Source: Pempheris klunzingeri
Lineage: Eukaryota; Chordata; Actinopteri; Acropomatiformes; Pempheridae
Reading direction: 5' to 3'
Assembly: GCF_042242105.1 (NCBI RefSeq)
Contig: NC_092025.1
Span: 14,870,309-14,934,308, forward strand
Length of the DNA: 64,000 nt
Below the pieces are notes generated by a model. It was not told where the DNA came from. It made no database searches and was given only the letters and a program-made list of their open reading frames with translations. Shown one piece after another: positions 55,451-64,000 of the stretch. The translations under genes were made by a program, and so were the position numbers. Positions within the stretch are counted from its first letter, which is position 1. Each line of letters starts with the position of its first letter.

Positions 55451-55894
55451 TTTAGTGGACAGAAAGTTGAACTTCCACCTGAAAGTATAGTGAAGACATG
55501 GTGAGGGAACACCTGCCTCCTCCCAGTCATCCTGATGCATGAACCTCCTCCTATGATCCAGTTCGCCTGCATCCAAATAATATAAAGAAATAATGTTGCA
55601 CTGGTTGTTATAGCAGCTGCTTAGTGAAATGAGCAACAGTGCAGGCTCATTCACAAGACTTCAGTCAGGGGTATAAAGCATGCTTGGCTCACTGTCACGG
55701 CTTAAGTTGAGCAATTATTAATACTATTAGTAATACCTGCGCTTTCCCCTCTGACTTGTTAAGTGCTGCTGTGAAAACTATCCGTGGGAACCACATTTCA
55801 AAATGAGGGCATGGTTAGAAATGAAAACAAATTGCAGAACAGATATTAAAATTGGTAAAAATATTGGCTGAGTATACTTGATTTTTGCTGACTT

Positions 55895-55920
55895 AAAAAA
55901 AAAAAAAAAAAAAAAAAAAA
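55895..55920. repeat. Poly(A) tract, 26 bp
   Basis: Homopolymer run; a shorter one lies near 56,072-56,083. Confidence 0.9.
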
Positions 55921-56541
55921 GTTACACAAGTGTGTTCGGTCAGGATGACACTATTCCACTTTTTAGCTTACACAACCCTCATTTCCTCTTGCCAGTGTTT
56001 AGTTTACCACATTTTACGTCAGCCTTCAGTGGAAGGTGGAACTGCTTTGCCCCCCACCATTACCCATGCAATAAAAAAAAAAAAGCCTTAGTTCAGTGTC
56101 TGTCCATTATTGCACCATTTATATCCACCATCTTGCAGCAAGTACAAATGGGTAGACAGCCATTTGCATGAATGCAGTTGCACAGGGACACAACACCCGT
56201 TTTCTACTGTTAAAGACCTACATCAGTTGCAGACAGATGAGTGTCACAATCCTTGTCAAACATTTAAGATGTAGCAAGTATTTATCAACTGAAACATTTA
56301 CATAGAAATATTAACTCTGACCTCAGCCATTTGCTGAGACACTTGGCAGCCTGAATGAGCTGCAGAGCAGTGGGTACTGCTGGATGTTGGTGTTCAAGTT
56401 TTATAAAACCAACGGGTACACAGGCCACGTTTAGCCAGTTAGCCTTCAACACTAAGCCACCATCTTAACAGTTGCCATCCTCACTGGACACAGCATGCAA
56501 ACACCCACAGAGGAGAATGAAGTGATTGTATAGAAGTTCAA

Positions 56542-56547
56542 TTTATT
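56542..56547 (-). promoter_or_regulatory. Poly(A) signal of the claudin at 56,660
   Basis: AATAAA on the minus strand about 115 nt after the stop codon. Confidence 0.6.
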
Positions 56548-56659
56548 AAAATAAGCAGGTTAAACATAAGATTAAGAGCATAAAAACATGACTGAAGAGT
56601 TCAGTCCAGTTTCCTGGAGCGAGACAAGCATGTAGACCTTCAGATTACTTGCAGGCATT

Positions 56660-57292
56660 TCAAACATATGCCCCTCCACTAGCTGCTGAGCGTGGAGCAG
56701 AGTATTTGACAGAGTATCTGCTATCCTTACGCTGCTGACACTGACAGCAAAGAAGTGCCCCTCCGATGAGCAGGAGTCCTGCTGATCCCCAGCCGATGAA
56801 CAGCGATGCTCCGAGCTCCCGCCTCTGTGCGTCGCTCATAATGGGGTTGTAGAAGTTCCTGATGACCTCATTAGCAGACCAGGACACGGGGATCAGGCAC
56901 AGGATACCACCAACAATGAAGAACACACCCGCAACGATGGCTACCCTGTTCTTGGACATCTCATCTTCAATACAGTTGGTGCATTTTCCTCCTGCAACGG
57001 CAAGTAGGATTCCCATAAAGACAACCAGGATGGAGATAACGACTAGGGCCCGGGCCGCCTGCAGGTCACGGGGCAGGGCCAGCATGGAGTCGTACACCTT
57101 GCACTGCATCTGTCCAGTGCTCTGCTTCACACAATTCATCCACAGGCCCTCCCAGAAGATCTGCGCTGTCACAATGTTGTTCCCGATGAAAGCAGACACC
57201 TTCCACATGGGCAGGGCGCAGATGATGATGTCCCCGAGGAATCCAATGGTTGCCAGAAACATGCCTAAGATCTGGAGACCTGCAGATGCCAT
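56660..57292 (-). CDS. Claudin (CLDN3/4-like), 210 aa
   Basis: Starts [10 protein letters not shown] in a strong context (AACCATGG). An in-frame ATG at 57,337 would add 15 residues, but it lies only about 33 nt after the TATA box, at or before the expected transcription start, so it is unlikely to be used. W30, W47-EGLW51, C54, C64, R81 and [16 protein letters not shown] mark ECL1 and ECL2. C-T-x-C is kept ([11 protein letters not shown]), with Cys pairs CCQCQQ after segment 4 that could be palmitoylated. The tail has KYSAPRS and ends GGAYV. It is a typical tight-junction claudin; V56-K57 in CVKQSTG replaces the usual VVQSTG. Confidence 0.95.
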   Translation of the reverse strand: MASAGLQILGMFLATIGFLGDIIICALPMWKVSAFIGNNIVTAQIFWEGLWMNCVKQSTGQMQCKVYDSMLALPRDLQAARALVVISILVVFMGILLAVAGGKCTNCIEDEMSKNRVAIVAGVFFIVGGILCLIPVSWSANEVIRNFYNPIMSDAQRRELGASLFIGWGSAGLLLIGGALLCCQCQQRKDSRYSVKYSAPRSAASGGAYV

Positions 57293-57369
57293 GGTTGCCT
57301 CACTTTGTGCTGGAACAGTGCAAAGAATCAGCTGCAATGAAACACAGAGGTTTGTTTCTCACCTGCAGC

Positions 57370-57375
57370 TTTATA
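57370..57375 (-). promoter_or_regulatory. TATA box of the claudin at 56,660
   Basis: TATAAA on the minus strand 78 nt before the chosen ATG; it helps exclude the upstream ATG. Confidence 0.6.
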
Positions 57376-57379
57376 CCCA

Positions 57380-59240
57380 CACAGTAGGCGTGGTTTCACC
57401 TGATTGATTGTTCAAAACTGAAAACACCTGTGGTCAATGAGTGAACCCCAGTTTTGTCAACCACAAACTGGCACAAGAAGAAAGACGTGAAAGATTTTTC
57501 AGAGACTTTAATAGTCCACATCAGAGTTTTGTCTTCAAATAAAAAATATAATCAGGAACTTTTTGGAAAGAGTAATTAATTAATTTTGAGATATCCATCC
57601 AACACATTCATGTTTTATTTATTCACCTGGAATATTCTCTATTGTTTTTAATTTTCTTTTCAATTCTCCACTGTCTTTTTATTCCTTTAAGTCTGTATAT
57701 GTTCTTTCAATCTTTTTTATTTTTTATTCTCATATCTTTCTCTGTTGATTTAAAATTTGAAAATTTAACTCACTCACTTTAACTTACTCAAAACAAGAGG
57801 AAATCTCTGTGTCACTTTGTTTAAAGTGCATGTGATGATTTTAGTTTGCCAGTCTGGCTTTAATCTGAAGGATCAAATTTACTTTTACTTTTACGGCCTA
57901 TTGTACTATTTTCCTGTTTTACATTCTCAAATATCCCACTCCCCAATGACCCACTTATTTCATGCTCCGTTGCCGGTGCAGCAATGAAGCCGAGTGATTC
58001 CACCTGTGTTAATTAGCCAGTGAGCCTCGGTTGAGTTTTTGCCTTTTTTTTCTCTTGTTGGTCTGAGTTGATGTAACATGTGCCGAACATCCATAGTAAA
58101 ATGAACAAAAAAGATGTCTCAAAACAGACATATGAGTAAAAATGTATGAATAAATTAAAAAAGTATATTCCAGGGTGAGTAAATATAACTGGAAGTTTGA
58201 GGCATTTTAAGCCATGTTGGGATCATGCTACTAGGGATAGTCAGCCTGTGAAGCAGGTCCAGAATGAAAAATCTCAATTGAATGGATTGCCATGACATTT
58301 GGTACAGACATTTATGGTTTCTGACAAGACTTAACCCTTGCAAAAGCTCACGTCATTCCCATCAGCCTCAGTTGTGCTTTGTGCTTAGTTCTAAATAGGA
58401 AGTAAATATGTCAACAAGTAAATAAATTAGGAAGAAATAAGCTAAGTTGGTTTAAAAAAATGGTAAACAAGCTTAACAGCATGTTAGAATTGTTGTCATG
58501 TGTATGTTAGCATGCTGATGTTAGCATTTAGCTAAAAACTCTGTGAAGCCTCAGAGGCACCAGCATGGCTGTCGACTCTTTTTTCATGGCTTTTAGCTAT
58601 GTATTTTGATCTTTATGCTTTTCTTCTCGCTCGTCAACTTGTTGTCACAAACTCAATCTCAGCACATAATGTTATAATGTTAGTTGGTAGTTTATTGGTT
58701 AATGTGACAATAATTTAAAGATCAGCATTATGCCAATTTATAATCCTACTTGTGTGCTTATTATTCACCTAAACACAGATGTGTTGATAAATATTTTACA
58801 GATTCTGTCACTTTTTCATACTAGCTGAAGTTTATCTTTCAACATACCCTGCGGCTGGGAATCACTTCTCTTACATCTGAAAAGGGTTTTATGGATCCGT
58901 TATTGTTTGGCATGCACAGTTAGTGACGAAACACTTTCACATGGAAACCTTTTATATTTCAAACAAAGTTACTGTTATTCTGTTCCATAAAGTTAGATTT
59001 TCATGTTTTAACTTTTCACAGCTTCACAACATGAAACGTTTACTGGAAATAAGCTTTTGACTGAACCAGACTGTTAAGAGCTTCTTTTCTTTCTCAGACC
59101 TCTGCAGGGACACCAGAGGGCCTCTTTGTATGAGAGAAACACCTCTGAACTCAAAGGCAGCATGATGGATGTCTATATCTGAGCAAGGAAGCCAAAGCCC
59201 ACCCAGAGGAGGGGACTACTGCGGGGGCATCTGTGGGTCA
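57380..59240. other. Shared upstream region of two divergent claudins; no gene seen
   Basis: Intergenic DNA between claudins at 56,660 (minus) and 59,326 (plus). It contains a dispersed repeat at 58,230-58,590. Confidence 0.5.
58230..58590 (+). repeat. Teleost dispersed repeat
   Basis: Contains GAATGGATTGCCATGACATT, TGGTACAGACATTTATGG, TTCCCATCAGCCTCAGTTGT and GTTAGCATGCTGATGTTAGC. These are the middle and end of the repeat family also present at 29,375-29,560. Confidence 0.65.
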
Positions 59241-59246
59241 TATAAA
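59241..59246 (+). promoter_or_regulatory. TATA box of the plus-strand claudin
   Basis: TATAAA 85 nt before the chosen ATG. The in-frame ATG at 59,233 lies upstream of this box and so outside the expected transcript. Confidence 0.65.
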
Positions 59247-59325
59247 CCTTCTCCACAGTGGGAGAGCTTTTAGTTGGCAGCCCAGCGAAGAACTGACATA
59301 TAGCAAGAAAGAGAAGGAGCAAATA

Positions 59326-59958
59326 ATGGCATCTTTAGGGCTTCAGATTCTGGGCGTTGGGCTTGCGGTGCTTGGGTGGATTGGAAACATACTGATCTGT
59401 ATGCTGCCCCTTTGGAAGGTGTCTGCTTTCATCGGGAACAACATTGTGGTGGCTCAGACCATCTGGGAAGGACTGTGGATGACCTGTGTGGTGCAGAGCA
59501 CAGGCCAGATGCAGTGCAAGGTCTACGACTCCTTGCTGGCCTTACCTCCAGACCTCCAGGCGGCTCGGGCCATGGTAGTCATCGCCATCCTGTTATCTCT
59601 GTTCGGCCTGCTGCTGTCTGTGGTTGGAGGAAAATGCACCACCTGCATCGGGGACAAGGGAGCAAAAGCCCGAGTGGCCATCTCTGCAGGTGTTTTCTTC
59701 ATCCTGAGTGGAGCTCTGTGTTTGGTGACCGTGTCTCTACCTGCAAACACTATCATAAAAGACTTCTACAACCCCATGGTTCCTGATGCCCAGAGGAGGG
59801 AGCTGGGTGCGTGTTTGTACATGGGTTGGGGAGCATCAGGACTACTGCTGATTGGTGGTGCACTTCTCTGCTGTCAGTGCCCATCAGGAGGAGATCGCTA
59901 TAATGGAGCAAAGTACTCGGCCCCTAAATCCACAACACCTGGGAAGGAATTTGTCTAA
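59326..59958 (+). CDS. Claudin (CLDN3-like), 210 aa, only one on the plus strand
   Basis: Starts [11 protein letters not shown]30, W47-EGLW51, C54, C64 and R81 are intact. ECL2 reads [19 protein letters not shown], which resembles CLDN3 (NPVVPEAQ). The near-invariant Trp in the VSWxA motif before ECL2 is Leu here (TVSLPAN, L138). The loop is [21 protein letters not shown] Cys group follows segment 4, and the tail has KYSAPKS and ends GKEFV, a variant of the YV ligand. It is the only claudin of the cluster pointing away from the merlin side. A poly(A) signal follows at 60,285. Confidence 0.95.
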   Translation: MASLGLQILGVGLAVLGWIGNILICMLPLWKVSAFIGNNIVVAQTIWEGLWMTCVVQSTGQMQCKVYDSLLALPPDLQAARAMVVIAILLSLFGLLLSVVGGKCTTCIGDKGAKARVAISAGVFFILSGALCLVTVSLPANTIIKDFYNPMVPDAQRRELGACLYMGWGASGLLLIGGALLCCQCPSGGDRYNGAKYSAPKSTTPGKEFV

Positions 59959-60284
59959 GCTGCTGCTGTACATGAGCACTCTTTGAAAAGCACCTGACTT
60001 AACATACAGTACAAACCAGTTGCTTATCAAGTTGTGCTTTTTTTTTTTTGTTTTTTTAACTAACACACTGTGGCTTTTTGTTTCTGAAACATACAACATG
60101 CGCTACAGTATGTGACATGTTAGGATTGTATATAAATGAAATTCTTTTTAGACTGTTTTATGTTGTTGTTTCAATACTAACTCAGTGTGGCTGAGAGTCT
60201 GATGTTTTCATGATCTTGTTTCCAACTTAAACACTTTACGATGTACTGTACTTATGTATTTGTCTTATGAGATGTCATTTGGAA

Positions 60285-60290
60285 AATAAA
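60285..60290 (+). promoter_or_regulatory. Poly(A) signal of the plus-strand claudin
   Basis: AATAAA about 325 nt after the stop, followed by a T run. Confidence 0.65.
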
Positions 60291-60329
60291 CAGTTTTTTT
60301 TTCTTAATATGTGTGATCTGGTGGAACAT

Positions 60330-60870
60330 AACATAATACATTTACTTAAAGTACGGTGCTTAAGTAACATTTTTAGATACTTTTCCTTTTTCTACATTTC
60401 AGAGGGAATTACTGCACTTTGCACATTTTTGACAGCTATGGTTGCTACTTTTAAAGATTTTACACACAAAACATGATCAGTTTATAGAAAATAACAGTAG
60501 GGTGTAAGGACAAAGCGTGTTATGTGTTATAATGCTATTTGAGGTACATTTGTGATCTTGGCCACTATTATATGAATAAAATTGATTTAACTATATAAAA
60601 TAGTTTAATTTAACTTCACCTCAACCATCTAAAACATCAAAATATTGTTTCCATGTTTGTGTCATGAAATATTTGATTATGATACATAACACTGACAGTG
60701 GCCATTCTGCATAGTGACTACGTTCACATCTGATATGTTCAGAATATTTTGTCAATAATACTTGTGTACTTTTAACCAGATTTATATAATGCACGATTTT
60801 ACTTGTAATTAACTACTTTTACATTCTTACCAAAGTAAAAGATCTGATACTCCTCCCGTCACTGGCCTGA
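60330..60870 (+). repeat. TACTTAAGTA-type MITE, diverged
   Basis: Starts TTTACTTAAAGTACGGTGCT, then ACATTTCAGAGGGAATTACT, GCATAGTGACTACGTT and ends AAGTAAAAGATCTGATACTC before CTCCCGTCACTG. I recognise this order from a widespread fish MITE. No coding capacity. Confidence 0.6.
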
Positions 60871-61364
60871 CCTCAAGTGCACAAAATGGCAACAGACACA
60901 AAAGTGAAACATTACAGGAGTGTATTGTTTTTCTTGTCAGGCTGGTTTCAATCAAAGATGTCTGTAAACAATAAGAAAACCATTAAAGAGGTTTAGGATA
61001 AATCAACTCGACAAGACTTGGCAGATGTGCTCTCACTGGGCAAAGTGTAAATATCCATTCTTTGGAGATATAAAACAGTTCCTTGGCAACGTGAAACCAA
61101 GCATACACAGCGCACTGTTGTCTGTTGCAGTGACGTCCATTTTATTCAAGACAGAAAGTGTAAATTACTGTCTTAATACAAGGGCAGTGGATTACAGCAT
61201 GGCAAACATCTCAACCAGATACAGTAAATTCCCAGGAGTCTACTCCCCTGAATTCCTGAATGCCTTATCATGAGAGGCTATTGAGCAGTTCAGTTTCAGT
61301 GTGTCTGCAGGGGCAGAGTGAACATGAGAAAGGGAGACATCAGGAACAGGACGAACAAAGAAGC
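60871..61364. other. No gene seen
   Basis: Intergenic DNA between the ends of two convergent claudin genes. Confidence 0.5.
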
Positions 61365-61370
61365 TTTATT
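61365..61370 (-). promoter_or_regulatory. Candidate poly(A) signal of the claudin at 62,007
   Basis: AATAAA on the minus strand about 640 nt after the stop codon. Confidence 0.5.
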
Positions 61371-62006
61371 TCTGATATTTAACAGACAATTGGAAATACA
61401 ACAGTGATCACTGTGCCATTATAGGGTAGAATATAGCAAACTTTACAACTAATTTCCAGTGCACACTGTCCAATATTGAAATGAGCTTTTGACCAACCTG
61501 CATTCATCCAAATTGTTTTCACAACAAATTAGAGTAATTTGATAAAGACTGTGTTCAGACGTATTGCATCACTCCATTAAGTCAATGTCTTCATGAAGGA
61601 AAGAACTCCTAATACTAGGTATTTTGTTCCTATATATATGTATATATTTATATAAAATGCTACATTTTATGTGTTACAGGAGAAACATATATTTATATAA
61701 AAGGAAAATCGGTGAAAAATATTTCCTTGTCAAAACTGACAAGCGTAAATACAAGCAGTGTATGTCAGCCTATAACAGGGAAATGTTTTCATCTGGTAAA
61801 ACACTGTGCTGTCTTTTAATGCTCCAAGGTATTTGAGTTTAAAAAGTAACTAAGGCGGGGTTTTTTTCCTAATCAGCCAAATACACAAAATTCTTTACTT
61901 TTGTCAGCAACAGTTTTAGTCCCTTAAATAACAACCCCTTTTGCACGACTTGTTTTGTTGCAAGCAAATCTTGAGAGATCTTGTGATGCAGTTCCAGCCA
62001 AAACAC

Positions 62007-62642
62007 TTAAACATAGTCCACATTTGAAGATACGGTTCTTACAGGCACATACTTGGCAGGCATGTAGGGCCTGCTGTCTTTTGGGGGACAGTTGTTGCAG
62101 AGCAGGCCTCCTCCCAGCAACAGCAGCCCAGCTGAGCCCCAGCCGATATAAAGTGCAGCCCCAAGCTCCCTCCTCTGAGCTGCGATCAACAAGGGGTTAT
62201 AAAAGTCCCTGATCACTACATGAGCTGACCACGACACTGGGATCATGATCAGCAGGGCGGCAATGATGAAGATCACTCCCGACACAATGCAGGCTTTGGC
62301 TTTGGCCACTTCGTCATCCATGCAGTTAGTGCACTTCCCTCCAACCACCGCCATGAGGACGCCGAACACCCCGACGATCACAGAGATGATCACCATGGCC
62401 CTGGCGGCTTGCAAGTCTTGAGGCAGAGCCAGCAAGGAGTCGTACACCTTACACTGCATCTGGCCCGTGCTCTGGACCACGCAGTTCATCCACAAGCCTT
62501 CCCAGATCACCTGTGCAGTGACGATGTTTGCCCCGACGAAAGCGGTGACTCTCCACATGGGCATAGCGCAGGTGATGATGGTGCCCATCCAGCCGATGAA
62601 AGCCATCAGCACGCCCAAGATCTGGAGGCCTTGAGAAGCCAT
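62007..62642 (-). CDS. Claudin (CLDN4-like), 211 aa
   Basis: Starts [10 protein letters not shown] in a strong context (AACCATGG); an upstream in-frame ATG (62,669) would add nine residues and has a weaker fit. W30, W47-EGLW51, C54, C64 and R81 are present. The ECL1 block [20 protein letters not shown] is the same as in human CLDN4. ECL2 is [20 protein letters not shown]. The tail has [18 protein letters not shown] and ends SNVDYV. It is a complete, conventional tight-junction claudin and the most CLDN4-like of the group by eye. Confidence 0.95.
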   Translation of the reverse strand: MASQGLQILGVLMAFIGWMGTIITCAMPMWRVTAFVGANIVTAQVIWEGLWMNCVVQSTGQMQCKVYDSLLALPQDLQAARAMVIISVIVGVFGVLMAVVGGKCTNCMDDEVAKAKACIVSGVIFIIAALLIMIPVSWSAHVVIRDFYNPLLIAAQRRELGAALYIGWGSAGLLLLGGGLLCNNCPPKDSRPYMPAKYVPVRTVSSNVDYV

Positions 62643-62719
62643 GGTTACACCAATGCAGCCTGTACTCAACTTCTACACAGGAAACCAGAAGTAAGAACAG
62701 GTTGCTCTTACAGAAATGA

Positions 62720-63612
62720 GAGGTTATAATCGCTCTGATATACTCGCGCCTGCTTGAGGAAGTACTTGCTGAGCTCTGATGCTCTGAGGTCCAACAGGGA
62801 GAAGATAACTGCCTCTCATTGTGGTTTAAACTTTCAGGGTGGAGTTTCTGTGCTCCCATACAAAAGAGGAAGGCTGAGACCTGATATCCACAACCCTTGT
62901 CCTCTGTTTTTGTTCATTGTTCCCACACATCCAAGCTTTGTTACCTCAAGCAAGGCTTCAAGACTGAAAACAATGGCTCCAGATCCCACCTGTGCTCACA
63001 CACAAACACAAACACACTGAAACCCACTCATACAGGTCAAAGCCTTGAGCAAATACAAACTCTGGACTTCAGAGTTTGGGTGACTGTGTTCAGCTTTGAG
63101 CTTTTGAGAAATCCTTATTCCAACCCTTTGAATTAACCCTTTAACTGATCAAACATACAGTATTGTATTAACAGAAGGTTCGTATATTCAGTTAAGTATA
63201 ATCATAGTTAACTGTGATAAAAGATTCAAGCAAAGGGATATGCATATTTCATGGCGGTCCAACTACCTTTGCCTGTAGGCAAATAAAGACCGGTTTTCAG
63301 CCACCATGCCTCTTTTTTCTGCCACACCTAAACCTGATTTACAAGAAAGTCAGACAATAGATGCTTCTCAAGTGTTGTGAGGACATTTTGTTTTTAAAAA
63401 AGGATCCTTGTTTTTATTGTAATTAACAGACACTAAATGTGTAAAAAGTAGAATGAGTATAAAAAAAACAGTAATTTCAATATAAGTTTGAATTTGAATA
63501 TTATATATTGACTTGTCCTGTTGGCCACTGGATGATTTATGTTGAACACAGCTGGTGTGTGAATACAGGTGAAAAAACAAGCACAAGTCATTTAAGATTT
63601 CTAAACAAAACA
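62720..63612. other. Claudin 5' flank; no gene seen
   Basis: Upstream of the claudin at 62,007, with a short CA/AAACAC-rich stretch near 62,995-63,020. No exon recognised. Confidence 0.5.
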
Positions 63613-63618
63613 TTTATT
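63613..63618 (-). promoter_or_regulatory. Possible poly(A) signal of a minus-strand gene beyond the window
   Basis: AATAAA on the minus strand in a gene-free stretch. The 380 nt to the window end may be the 3' UTR of a further claudin upstream, judging from the spacing in this cluster (inference only). Confidence 0.25.
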
Positions 63619-64000
63619 TACAGTGCAATTGGCACATCATGAATCTCACACACATGGTCTGTTCATAAAAACAACCCACATACAGTTTTTTCAAAATGAG
63701 ACTGTGATTATAGAACATTTATGGTTACTACTGAAGACTTAAAAAGTACTAATATCCATAACAACAACCATGCATACAGTTTAAAAATAACCATGTTAAT
63801 ATATAAAACTGAATTTCCTCTTTGGGTGTGGTTCCTCTCTTGACATTTATTTCCTTCAAATGCTTTCATGAGGAGTAAAACTCAGGAATGATTTTTGCTG
63901 ACATCCTGAAATATCAACACTCACAACCCAGTAGCACCAGTGCATCTGTCCCAGTAAACATTACTTTGTGGAAGCTGTGTACGTATTTCTTCATCTGATT

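Overview
The window is vertebrate nuclear DNA, most likely from a teleost (probably percomorph) fish. Genes have GT-AG introns, AATAAA signals and TATA boxes. CA/GT microsatellites are abundant, and the interspersed repeats (Tc1, L2-like LINE tails, tRNA-like and MITE-like families) have the look of bony-fish repeats. No prokaryotic, plasmid or CRISPR features are present.

Layout. From 1 to about 27,100 there is almost no recognisable coding sequence. This part holds a decayed Tc1 transposon with long inverted repeats (100-1531), several MITE/SINE-like repeats, a 64-bp CA tract, one plausible orphan exon on the minus strand (11,406-11,487) and a 5'-truncated L2/CR1-type LINE (25,650-26,930). 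From 27,180 to 30,420 lies a C1q-domain gene on the minus strand (six exons, 28,622-30,375) and, just downstream of it, a decayed partial copy of its 5' half. From 33,491 to 40,112 is a complete 16-coding-exon merlin (NF2 family) gene on the minus strand. It faces mettl27 (41,486-43,336, plus strand, five coding exons) across a presumed shared promoter with a perfect NRF1-type palindrome. From 45,024 to 62,642 there is a cluster of seven claudins, six on the minus strand and one on the plus strand. Six have an uninterrupted reading frame and one has three exons.

How the parts relate. METTL27 lies beside CLDN3/CLDN4 in the human Williams-Beuren region, so mettl27 next to CLDN3/4-like claudins is conserved synteny, expanded in this fish by tandem duplication. 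Claudins are four-pass tight-junction proteins. Merlin is a FERM adaptor at cell junctions and the cortex, so this block is rich in epithelial junction genes, although that may be accidental. The claudins are diverse: one has a roughly 135-residue repetitive tail, one has no tail, one has gained introns and a long cytoplasmic loop, and one lacks a conserved Trp.

I see no clearly new biological system. The most unusual items are the C1q gene built from 84-nt coiled-coil exon modules, with a fossil copy differing by exactly one module length; the merlin copy with an altered C-terminus; the odd claudins; and the orphan exon. Family assignments rest on recognising protein motifs by eye; no database search was run.
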